Positions 36,640-44,566 of a stretch of 64,000 nt of DNA are shown piece by piece. The translations under genes were made by a program, and so were the position numbers. Under the pieces are notes generated by a model. It saw nothing but the letters and a program-made list of their open reading frames with translations, had not been told where the DNA came from and did no database searches. This DNA comes from Agromyces badenianii (GTDB lineage Bacteria; Actinomycetota; Actinomycetes; Actinomycetales; Microbacteriaceae): NCBI RefSeq assembly GCF_003070885.1, contig NZ_CP028913.1:1054001-1118000 (forward strand). The letters run 5' to 3'. Numbering within the stretch: position 1 is the first letter of the stretch; each line of letters begins with the position of its first letter.

Positions 36640-37004
36640 TCGAGTGGTTCACGTGGGTGCAGCTCGCCGTCGCGGTCGCCGCCGGGCTGCTCTGCATCGC
36701 GCTCGGCCTCGCCGGGCGGGTGCCGAACGACCTCACGATCGGCGCGCTCGCCCTCGTCGAGGTGCTGCTCGTCGCCCAGCTCGTGGTGGCGATCGCGGCT
36801 CCGGCGTTCGGCAACGAGCCGACCGGAAGCACGCTGGAGTTCTACACCTATCTCGTCGGAGCGCTGCTCCTGCCGCCCGCGGCGGCGTTCTGGGCGCTGC
36901 TCGAGCGCAACCGGTGGTCGACCGTCATCCTCGGCGTCGCGGCCCTCGCCGTCGGCGTGATGGTGTACCGCATGCTGCAGATCTGGACCGTGCAGCAGGC
37001 GTGA
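36636..37004 (+). CDS. Small membrane protein, hypothetical
   Basis: A 122-residue protein with four hydrophobic segments, short loops and no conserved catalytic motif. The ATG overlaps the truB stop by four bases (ATGA), so it is translationally coupled. It probably spans the membrane with both ends on the same side. A second membrane gene follows 26 bases on. It sits between truB and ribF, which are usually neighbours, so the pair is an addition to a common arrangement. Confidence 0.85.
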   Translation: MIEWFTWVQLAVAVAAGLLCIALGLAGRVPNDLTIGALALVEVLLVAQLVVAIAAPAFGNEPTGSTLEFYTYLVGALLLPPAAAFWALLERNRWSTVILGVAALAVGVMVYRMLQIWTVQQA

Positions 37005-37030
37005 GCACGGGTCTGAGAGAATCGAACGAC

Positions 37031-37474
37031 ATGAGTGACGTGCGGAGTGCCCAGCCAGAAGCGCAACAGGGCCGGCGGATGAGCGGCATCGGGCGTGTGC
37101 TGGTGGCCGTCTACGGCGTGCTCGCGCTCGCGGCGATCGGCCGCTCGTTCGTGCAGATCGCCTCGAAGTTCGATGAGGCGCCCCTGGCCTATTCGCTGTC
37201 GGCCCTCGCGGCGGTCGTCTACGTCGTGGCGACCATCGCCCTAATCCGTCCGGGCATCGCCTGGTACCGCGTCGCGTGGGCGACGATCGTGTTCGAGTTC
37301 ACGGGGGTCGTCGTCATCGGCGTGCTGAGCGTCGTCTTCCCCGAGCTCTTCCCGCACGACACGGTGTGGTCGTGGTTCGGTCGCGGCTACCTGTTCATCC
37401 CGCTCGTGCTTCCCGTGCTCGGCATGTGGTGGTTGGCCGGGCACCGGCCGGCGTCGCGGGCGGATGCCTCGTGA
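37031..37474 (+). CDS. Small membrane protein, hypothetical
   Basis: A 147-residue protein with a short polar N-terminus and four hydrophobic segments (VLVAVYGVLALAAIG, YSLSALAAVVYVVATIALI, WATIVFEFTGVVVIGVLSV, FIPLVLPVLGMWWL). The aromatic-rich loop FPELFPHDTVWSWFGRGYLF is distinctive. The last bases overlap the GTG start of ribF (GTGA). No function is recognised; actinobacterial genomes carry similar proteins near ribF. Confidence 0.85.
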   Translation: MSDVRSAQPEAQQGRRMSGIGRVLVAVYGVLALAAIGRSFVQIASKFDEAPLAYSLSALAAVVYVVATIALIRPGIAWYRVAWATIVFEFTGVVVIGVLSVVFPELFPHDTVWSWFGRGYLFIPLVLPVLGMWWLAGHRPASRADAS

Positions 37475-38403
37475 AGACCTTCAAGGGGCTGGGCGCCGTG
37501 CCCGCCGGCATCGGGCCGTCGGTCGTCACGATCGGCAAGTTCGACGGCGTGCACCGGGGGCACCGCGCGGTGATCGAGCATGCCAGGCGACTCGCCGATG
37601 AGCGCCGGCTCTCGACGATCGTCGTCACGTTCGACCGCAACCCGCTCGCCCTGCTCGCACCCGAGAAGTGCCCCGAAGAGCTCGTGAGCGTGCGCCAGAA
37701 GCTCGAGCTGCTCGCCACGACCGGGGTCGATGCGACCCTGATGCTGCCGTTCGACCGGGCGCTCGCCTCGGTGCCCGCCACCGAGTTCGTCGAGCGCGTG
37801 CTGGTCGACGGCCTCGATGCGAAGGCCGTGCTCGTCGGCAGCGACTTCCGCTACGGTGCCCGCGGCGCCGGCGATGTGCCGCTGCTCGTGGAGCTCGGCG
37901 CGAAGTTCGGCTTCTCCGTCGAGGTCGTCGACGACGTGCGGCCCGCGGGGGAGCGGCGGGTCTCCTCGACGTGGATCCGCGAGCTGCTCGCCGAGGGCGA
38001 CGTGCGACGGGCGACCGAGTTGCTCGGCCACACGCCGACGGTGTCGGGCCTCGTCGTGCACGGCGCCGCTCGCGGCCGGGAGCTCGGGTTCCCGACGGCG
38101 AACCTCACGCCCGAGTCCGAGGGGCTCATCCCAGCCGACGGCGTGTACGCCGGCTGGCTCACCGACGCGGGCACGCGGTACCCCGCCGCGATCTCGGTCG
38201 GCGACAATCCGACCTTCGAGGGCGTGGCCAAGAAGCAGGTCGAGGCATACGTGCTCGACCGCGAGCTCGACCTCTACGACCACCTCGTCGACGTCGAGTT
38301 CGTCGAGCGCATCCGCGGCATGGTGGCGTTCACGAGCATCGAGGCGCTGATCGACACGATCCGCGACGACGTGGAGCGTTCGCGCGGCATCCTCGCCGGC
38401 TGA
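37471..38403 (+). CDS. ribF: Bifunctional riboflavin kinase/FAD synthetase
   Basis: A 310-residue enzyme making FMN and then FAD. The N-terminal nucleotidyltransferase has IGKFDGVHRGHRAVI and SDFRYGARGAGDV; the C-terminal kinase has GRELGFPTANLTPE and PTFEG. It starts at a GTG inside the end of the upstream membrane gene. No FMN riboswitch is seen in front of it, so it seems to be controlled with truB. Confidence 0.96.
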   Translation: MKTFKGLGAVPAGIGPSVVTIGKFDGVHRGHRAVIEHARRLADERRLSTIVVTFDRNPLALLAPEKCPEELVSVRQKLELLATTGVDATLMLPFDRALASVPATEFVERVLVDGLDAKAVLVGSDFRYGARGAGDVPLLVELGAKFGFSVEVVDDVRPAGERRVSSTWIRELLAEGDVRRATELLGHTPTVSGLVVHGAARGRELGFPTANLTPESEGLIPADGVYAGWLTDAGTRYPAAISVGDNPTFEGVAKKQVEAYVLDRELDLYDHLVDVEFVERIRGMVAFTSIEALIDTIRDDVERSRGILAG

Positions 38404-38422
38404 TCCGTTCGTCCGCCGCATC

Positions 38423-38428
38423 TAGACT
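38423..38428 (+). promoter_or_regulatory. -10 box of leaderless MFS transporter transcript
   Basis: TAGACT, 7 bases before the ATG. Confidence 0.57.
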
Positions 38429-38435
38429 CGACGGA

Positions 38436-39656
38436 ATGACGTCGTTCCCGCCCCGGCCGCTGTGGGCGGGGCGCACCCTCGCCCTCGTCGGCATCGTGCT
38501 CGTCGCGTTCAACCTCCGCAGCGCGGTGGCATCGCTTTCGCCGATCCTCGGTCAGCTCGAAGCCGAGCTCCCGCTCGCTCCGGCGATCGTGGGCTTCCTC
38601 GGCATGCTGCCGCCGCTCTGCTACGCGCTCTTCGGCATCCTGACGCCGATGGTCGCGAAGCGTCTCGGGCTCGAGGTGACCCTCATCGGCGCGCTCGTCG
38701 CCCTGTCGCTCGGACTCGCCGGCCGCGGCCTCGCGGGCTCGGCGCTCTGGCTCGTGGCGGCATCCGCCCTCGTCTTCGCGGCGATCGGGGTCGGCAACGT
38801 GCTGCTGCCGCCGCTCGTGAAACGCTACTTCCCCGATCGCATCGGCCTCCTGACGACGATCTACGTGACGGCGATGTCGATCGGCGCGTTCCTGCCGCCG
38901 CTCATCGCGGTGCCGGTGGCGGATGCCGCGGGCTGGCGCGTCTCGCTCGGCGAGTGGGCGCTCCTCGCGGCGATCTCGCTCGTGCCGTGGGTCGCGATGC
39001 TGCTGCATCCCGGGCGCCGGGCGCCTGCGGCGCTGCCCGAGGGGGCCGACCGCGGTCAGCTCCGAGACGCCCTGCGCTCCCCGCTCGCGTGGGCGCTCAC
39101 CATCGTCTTCGCCGTGTCGGGGTTCAATGCGTATGCGGCGTTCGCCTGGCTTCCGACGATCCTGCACGACATCGCGGGCGTCTCGCCGGCCGAGGCCGGC
39201 GCGCTGCTCTCGCTGTACGCGGCGATGGGCCTGCCCGCGGGGCTGTTCGTGCCGCTCATCGCGGCCAGATTCGGCAAGGTGCGATTGCTCATCGGCATCG
39301 CCGTCGTGACCTTCCTCATCGGCTATCTGGGGCTGCTCGTCGTTCCGGGCTGGGCGACGTGGCTCTGGGTTGCGCTCGCCGGCATCGGCCCGCTGACGTT
39401 CCCGCTCGCGCTCGTGCTCATCAACCTCCGCACGAGAACCCACTCCGGGGCCGTCGCGCTCTCCGGGTTCGTGCAGTCCGTCGGCTACGTGATCGTTGCC
39501 TTCGGGCCACTCCTCGTAGGGCTCCTGCACGAGTGGTCGGGAGGGTGGACGTGGCCCCTGCTCTTCCTCCTCGCCTCTGCGGTGCCCGCGGCGATCGCGG
39601 GCGCCGTCGTCGCGCGGCCCCGGTTCTTCGAAGACGAGCGTTCTCGCGAGGAGTGA
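38436..39656 (+). CDS. MFS transporter, CynX/NimT-like
   Basis: A 406-residue major facilitator protein with about 12 hydrophobic segments. GIVLVAFNLRSAVASLSPIL at the start, GFLGMLPPLCYALFGILTPMVAKRLG and the second-half VSPAEAGALLSLYAAMGLPAGLF resemble CynX/NimT (cyanate, nitroimidazole) transporters. Substrate unknown. The ATG is 7 bases from TAGACT and 32 bases after ribF, so it has its own leaderless promoter. Confidence 0.88.
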   Translation: MTSFPPRPLWAGRTLALVGIVLVAFNLRSAVASLSPILGQLEAELPLAPAIVGFLGMLPPLCYALFGILTPMVAKRLGLEVTLIGALVALSLGLAGRGLAGSALWLVAASALVFAAIGVGNVLLPPLVKRYFPDRIGLLTTIYVTAMSIGAFLPPLIAVPVADAAGWRVSLGEWALLAAISLVPWVAMLLHPGRRAPAALPEGADRGQLRDALRSPLAWALTIVFAVSGFNAYAAFAWLPTILHDIAGVSPAEAGALLSLYAAMGLPAGLFVPLIAARFGKVRLLIGIAVVTFLIGYLGLLVVPGWATWLWVALAGIGPLTFPLALVLINLRTRTHSGAVALSGFVQSVGYVIVAFGPLLVGLLHEWSGGWTWPLLFLLASAVPAAIAGAVVARPRFFEDERSREE

Positions 39657-39690
39657 GCGCGGTTCGTCCTGAGCGCCGACCGCCGCTCGC

Positions 39691-39706
39691 CTGCTCATAT
39701 GAGCAG
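39691..39706. promoter_or_regulatory. Palindromic operator upstream of the SorC-type regulator
   Basis: CTGCTCATATGAGCAG, a perfect 16-base palindrome 15 bases upstream of the -35 box of the regulator gene. TGnnCATATGnnCA-type palindromes suit SorC/DeoR-family proteins, so this is the probable autoregulatory site. Confidence 0.65.
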
Positions 39707-39721
39707 CATCTGCTACGAGTG

Positions 39722-39750
39722 TTGCCGATGCGCACTCGCCTGCCTACGCT
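39722..39750 (+). promoter_or_regulatory. Promoter of the deoC operon regulator
   Basis: TTGCCG, 17 bases, TACGCT. This gives a start about 20 bases before the ATG with ACGGAGG as ribosome binding site. Confidence 0.6.
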
Positions 39751-39775
39751 GAGATGAGGAACAGGACGGAGGCGC

Positions 39776-40720
39776 ATGGACGAGATCGATGAACTGCTCT
39801 CGATCAGGGCCGCTGAGCTCTACTACGAGGAGAACAAGACCCAAGACGAGATCGGGCAGGCTCTGCGCCTCACCCGGTGGAAGGTCGGGCGGCTCCTCGC
39901 GCAGGCGAAGCAGCGCGGGTTCATCCGCATCGAGATCCTGCACCCGCGCGCCAGGCGACTGGCGATCGAGCGGCGACTGCGCGACGAGCACGGTCTCTCC
40001 GACGCCATCGTGGTCTCGACCGCCGGGGTGACCTCGCCCGAAGAGCTGCAGGCCCGCGCCGCGCAGGCGGCGGCCGACTACCTCACCGCGTTGCGTCCGG
40101 TGCCCCGCACTCTCGGCGTGAGCTGGGGGCGCACGCTCTTCGACATCTCGCAGCACCTGCGCAGCGGCTGGGCGACCGGCGTCAACGTCGTGCAGATCAA
40201 CGGCGGCGTGAGCCTCAACCGTCGGCCCGGCACCGCCGCGGCGACGGCCGTCGGCATCGCCCAGAAGGGCGGCGGCAGCGCGACCCTGCTGCCGAGCCCG
40301 GCCATCCTCGAGCGCCTCGAGACGAAAGAGGCGATCGAGTCCGACCGCGTCGTCGCCGGGGTCATCGACCTCGCCCGCTCCGCCGACGCCTACCTGTTCA
40401 GTGCCGGAGCCGCAGACCGCTCGTCGGTGCACGTCGAGAGCGGCTACCTGTCGGTGGACGATGTCGATCTGCTCGTGCAGAAGGGCGCGGTCGGCGACGT
40501 CGTCGGCCGATACATCGACTCCGACGGCAACATCGTCGACCCCGCCCTCGATGCGCGCACGGTCGGCCTCACGCTCGACGAGCTGCGCCGCGCACAACTC
40601 GCGATCGCCGTCATCTCCGGTCCCGCCAAGCACGCCGTGGCCGACGCGGTCGTGCGAAGCCGTCTCTGCTCGGTGCTCGTCACCGACGAAGCAACCGCCC
40701 TCCACCTCCTCGACGGCTGA
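39776..40720 (+). CDS. SorC/DeoR-type sugar-binding transcriptional regulator
   Basis: A 314-residue regulator. An N-terminal HTH (YYEENKTQDEIGQALRLTRW) precedes a SorC-type effector domain (GVSWGRTLFDISQHL ... GVIDLARSADAYLFSAGA). The family senses phosphorylated sugars; B. subtilis DeoR of this group senses deoxyribose 5-phosphate and represses dra (deoC). The next gene here is deoC, so it probably represses the deoxyribose operon. The palindrome at 39691-39706 is the likely operator. Confidence 0.93.
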   Translation: MDEIDELLSIRAAELYYEENKTQDEIGQALRLTRWKVGRLLAQAKQRGFIRIEILHPRARRLAIERRLRDEHGLSDAIVVSTAGVTSPEELQARAAQAAADYLTALRPVPRTLGVSWGRTLFDISQHLRSGWATGVNVVQINGGVSLNRRPGTAAATAVGIAQKGGGSATLLPSPAILERLETKEAIESDRVVAGVIDLARSADAYLFSAGAADRSSVHVESGYLSVDDVDLLVQKGAVGDVVGRYIDSDGNIVDPALDARTVGLTLDELRRAQLAIAVISGPAKHAVADAVVRSRLCSVLVTDEATALHLLDG

Positions 40721-40769
40721 CGCCACTCGCGCCGGCCGCCACCTCATCACGAAAGCCAGGTCCTTCCTC

Positions 40770-41777
40770 ATGTCAGGCACCTCCCTCGTCTCCGCTCGCG
40801 AGCGGGCCATCGCCGTGCTCGGCGGCGAGCCCGACGACGCGACCCTGCGGCGCTACCTGCACGGCATCTCGGGCGTCGACGCCGTCGGCCTCGAGCAGCG
40901 CGCCGCCGGCCTCGGCAGCCGCTCCATCAAGACGAGCTCCAAGCAGTGGGCGCTCGATCGCATCATCTCGCTCATCGACCTCACGACGCTCGAGGGCGCA
41001 GACACCCCCGGCAAGGTGCGCTCCCTCGCCGCCAAGGCGATGAATCCCGACCCGGCCGACGCCTCGACCCCGCGGGTCGCGGCGGTCTGCGTCTACGGCG
41101 ACATGGTGCCGTTCGCCGTCGAGGCGCTCGGCGGCGCCCACGGCGACCCCGACGACGGTCTCATCTCCGTGGCCGCGGTCGCGACCGCGTTCCCGAGCGG
41201 CCGGGCATCGCTCGACATCAAGCTCGCCGACACCGCAGAGGCCGTCGCGGCCGGCGCCGACGAGATCGACATGGTCATCGACCGCGGCGCATTCCTCGCC
41301 GGCCGGTACGGACTCGTCTTCGACCAGATCGCCGCCGTCAAAGAGGCATGTCGCCGCGCCGACGGCTCGAGTGCGAGCCTCAAGGTGATCCTCGAGACGG
41401 GCGAACTCGTCACCTACGACAACGTGCGGCGCGCGTCGTGGCTCTCGATCCTCGCGGGGGGCGACTTCATCAAGACCTCGACGGGCAAGGTGGCGCCCGC
41501 AGCGACACTGCCGGTCACGCTCCTCATGCTCGAGGTCGTGCGCGACTGGCACCTCGCCACCGGCCAGCGCATCGGCGTGAAACCGGCCGGCGGCATCCGC
41601 TCCTCGAAAGACGCGATCAAGTACCTCGTGACGGTCGCGGAGATCGTCGGCGAGGAATGGCTCCAGCCGCATCTCTTCCGCTTCGGCGCCTCGAGTCTGC
41701 TCAACGACGTGCTGCTCCAGCGTCAGAAGATCGCGACCGGGCACTACTCCGGCGCCGACTACGTGACGATCGACTGA
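40770..41777 (+). CDS. deoC: Deoxyribose-phosphate aldolase
   Basis: A 335-residue aldolase cleaving deoxyribose 5-phosphate to glyceraldehyde 3-phosphate and acetaldehyde. The Schiff-base Lys235 lies in FIKTSTGK, with Lys205 in LKVILETGEL and DEIDMVID forming the site. It is about 100 residues longer than E. coli DeoC, mostly at the N-terminus, and belongs to the longer group. The start at 40770 follows AAAGCCAGG weakly, and the next operon gene is an aldehyde dehydrogenase that could remove acetaldehyde. Confidence 0.95.
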   Translation: MSGTSLVSARERAIAVLGGEPDDATLRRYLHGISGVDAVGLEQRAAGLGSRSIKTSSKQWALDRIISLIDLTTLEGADTPGKVRSLAAKAMNPDPADASTPRVAAVCVYGDMVPFAVEALGGAHGDPDDGLISVAAVATAFPSGRASLDIKLADTAEAVAAGADEIDMVIDRGAFLAGRYGLVFDQIAAVKEACRRADGSSASLKVILETGELVTYDNVRRASWLSILAGGDFIKTSTGKVAPAATLPVTLLMLEVVRDWHLATGQRIGVKPAGGIRSSKDAIKYLVTVAEIVGEEWLQPHLFRFGASSLLNDVLLQRQKIATGHYSGADYVTID

Positions 41778-41859
41778 TTCCCGATGCGGCCCCGGTGGGC
41801 CACCTCGACCACCGAAACACCCACATCCGCAACAATCCACGAACCGAAAGGTTCCCGCT

Positions 41860-43434
41860 ATGAGCTTCCTCGACTACGCACCCGCCCCCGAGTCGCGGGC
41901 GATCCTCTCGCTGCGCGACAGCTACGGCCTCTTCATCGACGGCGAGTTCGTCGACGGCCGCGGCGCATCCTTCCAGACGATCAGCCCGGCCACCGAAGAA
42001 CGCATCGCGACGATCTCGAGCGCGAATGCGGCCGACGTCGACGCCGCCGTGGCCGCGGCCCGGCGTGCCTACGACCGCACCTGGTCGAAGATGAGCGGCC
42101 GCGACCGCGGCAAGTACCTCTTCCGCATCGCCCGCCTCGTGCAGGAGCGAGCCCGCGAGCTCGCGGTCGCCGAGTCGCTCGACAACGGCAAGCCGATCAA
42201 GGAGTCGCGCGACGTCGACGTGCCGCTGGTCGCTGCATGGTTCTTCTACTACGCCGGTTGGGCCGACAAGCTCGATCACGCGGGCCTCGGCGCGAACCCC
42301 CGGTCGCTCGGCGTGGCGGCCCAGGTCATCCCGTGGAACTTCCCGCTGCTCATGCTCGCGTGGAAGATCGCCCCCGCGCTCGCCGCCGGCAACACCGTGG
42401 TGCTGAAGCCCGCCGAGACGACGCCGCTCACGGCGCTGATCTTCGCCGAGATCCTGCAGCAGGCCGAGCTGCCGGCCGGCGTCGTGAACATCATCACGGG
42501 TGCCGGTGACACCGGCGCAGCGCTCGTCGCCCACGACGGCGTCGACAAGGTCGCGTTCACGGGATCGACCGCGGTCGGTCGCGCGATCGCCAAGCAGATC
42601 GCCGGCACCGACAAGAAGGCGACCCTCGAGCTCGGCGGCAAGGCCGCGAACATCGTGTTCGACGATGCGCCGATCGACCAGGCGATCGAGGGCATCGTCA
42701 ACGGCATCTTCTTCAATCAGGGGCACGTCTGCTGCGCCGGTTCGCGACTGCTCGTGCAAGAGAACATCCACGACGAGGTCGTCGAGCGGCTGAAGCTGCG
42801 TCTGTCGACGCTTCGCCTCGGCGACCCGCTCGACAAGAACACCGACATCGGGGCCATCAACTCGAAGGAGCAGCTCGAGCGCATCCGCGAGTTGTCCGAC
42901 GTCGGCGTCGCCGAGGGCGCCGAGCGCTGGACCGTGCCGTGCGAGATCCCCGAGAACGGGTTCTGGTACGCGCCGACGATCTTCACGGGTGTGCAGACCT
43001 CGAGCCGCATCGCACGCGAAGAGGTCTTCGGCCCGGTGCTGTCGGTCCTGACGTTCCGCACACCCGCCGAGGCGATCGCGAAGGCGAACAACACCCCCTA
43101 CGGCCTCTCTGCCGGCATCTGGACCGACAAGGGCAGTCGCATCCTGGCGGTCGCCGACCAGCTTCGCGCCGGGGTCATCTGGGCGAACACCTTCAACCGT
43201 TTCGATCCGGCTTCCCCGTTCGGCGGCTACAAGGAATCGGGCTACGGCCGCGAGGGCGGCCGGCACGGGCTCGGTGCATACCTGACGCCCGCGCCCATCG
43301 GCCAGGCGACCGGTCGCGCGACGATCGGCCGCACGACACCCGCCGCCGCGATCGAAGCGATCGAAGCGGATGCCGCTGCACCCGCCAAGCGCGCCCGAAC
43401 GACCAAGTCCGCGACGAAGGGATCGAAGCGATGA
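41860..43434 (+). CDS. Aldehyde dehydrogenase family protein
   Basis: A 524-residue NAD(P)-dependent dehydrogenase. Glu257 in LELGGKAANIVF and Cys291 in FFNQGHVCCAGSR are the general base and nucleophile; the cofactor part has PWNFPLLMLAWKIAPALAAGN and FTGSTAVG. A usual Gln before the Cys region is His (GHVC). About 40 extra residues at the C-terminus are Ala/Thr/Lys-rich. In this operon it would oxidise acetaldehyde from the aldolase to acetate. Its stop overlaps the start of the half-length paralogue. Confidence 0.93.
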   Translation: MSFLDYAPAPESRAILSLRDSYGLFIDGEFVDGRGASFQTISPATEERIATISSANAADVDAAVAAARRAYDRTWSKMSGRDRGKYLFRIARLVQERARELAVAESLDNGKPIKESRDVDVPLVAAWFFYYAGWADKLDHAGLGANPRSLGVAAQVIPWNFPLLMLAWKIAPALAAGNTVVLKPAETTPLTALIFAEILQQAELPAGVVNIITGAGDTGAALVAHDGVDKVAFTGSTAVGRAIAKQIAGTDKKATLELGGKAANIVFDDAPIDQAIEGIVNGIFFNQGHVCCAGSRLLVQENIHDEVVERLKLRLSTLRLGDPLDKNTDIGAINSKEQLERIRELSDVGVAEGAERWTVPCEIPENGFWYAPTIFTGVQTSSRIAREEVFGPVLSVLTFRTPAEAIAKANNTPYGLSAGIWTDKGSRILAVADQLRAGVIWANTFNRFDPASPFGGYKESGYGREGGRHGLGAYLTPAPIGQATGRATIGRTTPAAAIEAIEADAAAPAKRARTTKSATKGSKR

Positions 43435-44291
43435 GCCGTCTCGCCGTGCCGAAGACCTACAAGCTCTACATCGGCGGCGCCTTCCCGCGCAGCGAGTCGG
43501 GGCGCACCTACGAGGTGCTCGCCGCCGACGGCGGCTTCCTCGCGAACGCCGCCAAGGCCTCCCGCAAAGACGCGCGCGACGCGATCGTCGCCGCCCGCGG
43601 CAGCGTCGCCGGCTGGACGGGCGCCACCGCGTACAACCGCGGCCAGGTGCTGTACCGCATCGCCGAACTCCTCGAGGGGCGTCGGGCGCAGTTCATCGCC
43701 GAGATCGAGGAGGCCGAGGGCGTCACGCGCGCCGCGGCATCCGCTCAGGTCGACGAGGCGATCGACCGCTGGGTCTGGTACGCCGGTTGGGCCGACAAGT
43801 TCGCCCAGGTCACCGGCAACGCCAACCCCGTCGCCGGGCCGTACTTCAACATCTCGGTGCCCGAACCGACCGGCGTCGTCGCGGTCATCGTGCCGCAGGA
43901 CTCGTCGCTGCTCGGCTTCGTCTCGGCCGTCGCCCCGGCGCTCGTGGCCGGAAACGCGGTCGTCGCCGTGGCGAGCGAGCGATTCCCGCTCTCGGCGATC
44001 AGCCTCGCCGAAGTGCTCGCGACGAGCGACGTGCCGAAGGGCGTCGTCAACGTGCTCACCGGCTCCCCGGCCGAGATCGCGCCGTGGCTCGCGAGCCACT
44101 CCGACGTCAACGCGCTCGATCTCGTCGGAGCGGGCGATCTCGACTGGGTCTCGCTCGAGATCGACGCGGCCGACACGCTGAAGCGCGTGCTCCGACCCGA
44201 GTCCGGCGCGGATGCCGCGGCGCCGGCCCTCGGCCGCATCGCCGCGTTCACCGAGACCAAGACGATCTGGCACACGAAGAGCCTGCGATAG
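43431..44291 (+). CDS. Half-length aldehyde dehydrogenase homologue without catalytic residues
   Basis: A 286-residue protein similar to the N-terminal, cofactor-binding half of aldehyde dehydrogenases (KLYIGGAFPRSESGRTYEV, YAGWADKFAQVTGNANPV, PEPTGVVAVIVPQDSSLLGF). It stops before the catalytic domain: there is no ELGGK stretch and no FxxxGQxC motif, and the region after LTGSPAEIAPWLASH is diverged. It is coupled to the full enzyme by an ATGA overlap. It may form a mixed complex with it, or be an inert copy kept for stability or regulation. It has an intact frame, so it is not an obvious pseudogene. Confidence 0.85.
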   Translation: MSRLAVPKTYKLYIGGAFPRSESGRTYEVLAADGGFLANAAKASRKDARDAIVAARGSVAGWTGATAYNRGQVLYRIAELLEGRRAQFIAEIEEAEGVTRAAASAQVDEAIDRWVWYAGWADKFAQVTGNANPVAGPYFNISVPEPTGVVAVIVPQDSSLLGFVSAVAPALVAGNAVVAVASERFPLSAISLAEVLATSDVPKGVVNVLTGSPAEIAPWLASHSDVNALDLVGAGDLDWVSLEIDAADTLKRVLRPESGADAAAPALGRIAAFTETKTIWHTKSLR

Positions 44292-44298
44292 GAGCGAG

Positions 44299-44538
44299 AT
44301 GTCCGGACGCAATGGCGCGTCAGACGAACGGGCGCGGCTCGCGACCGACCCGTTCGAGTACCGCCTCACGAAGCAGGGCGGGGTGATCGTCTCGCGCGGT
44401 GGTCAGGCGGTGATGACCGTCGGCGGGCGCGATGCGGCGCGGCTCGTCGCAGCGCTGCAGCGTGCCGACGACTCGCAGGCGCAGCACCTGCTGGCGCGGG
44501 CGAGCGGCAACTATCGTCGAGGCAACGAACGGGCGTAG
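44299..44538 (+). CDS. Small hypothetical protein after the aldehyde dehydrogenases
   Basis: A 79-residue polar protein, no membrane segment, with DPFEYRLTKQGGVIVSRGGQ in the middle and a basic C-terminus. GGAGCG lies before the ATG and only 7 bases separate it from the half dehydrogenase, so it is probably the last gene of the deoC operon. Function unknown. Confidence 0.65.
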   Translation: MSGRNGASDERARLATDPFEYRLTKQGGVIVSRGGQAVMTVGGRDAARLVAALQRADDSQAQHLLARASGNYRRGNERA

Positions 44539-44566
44539 CTTCGTTCCCCTGGTGAGGAGGTCACCC

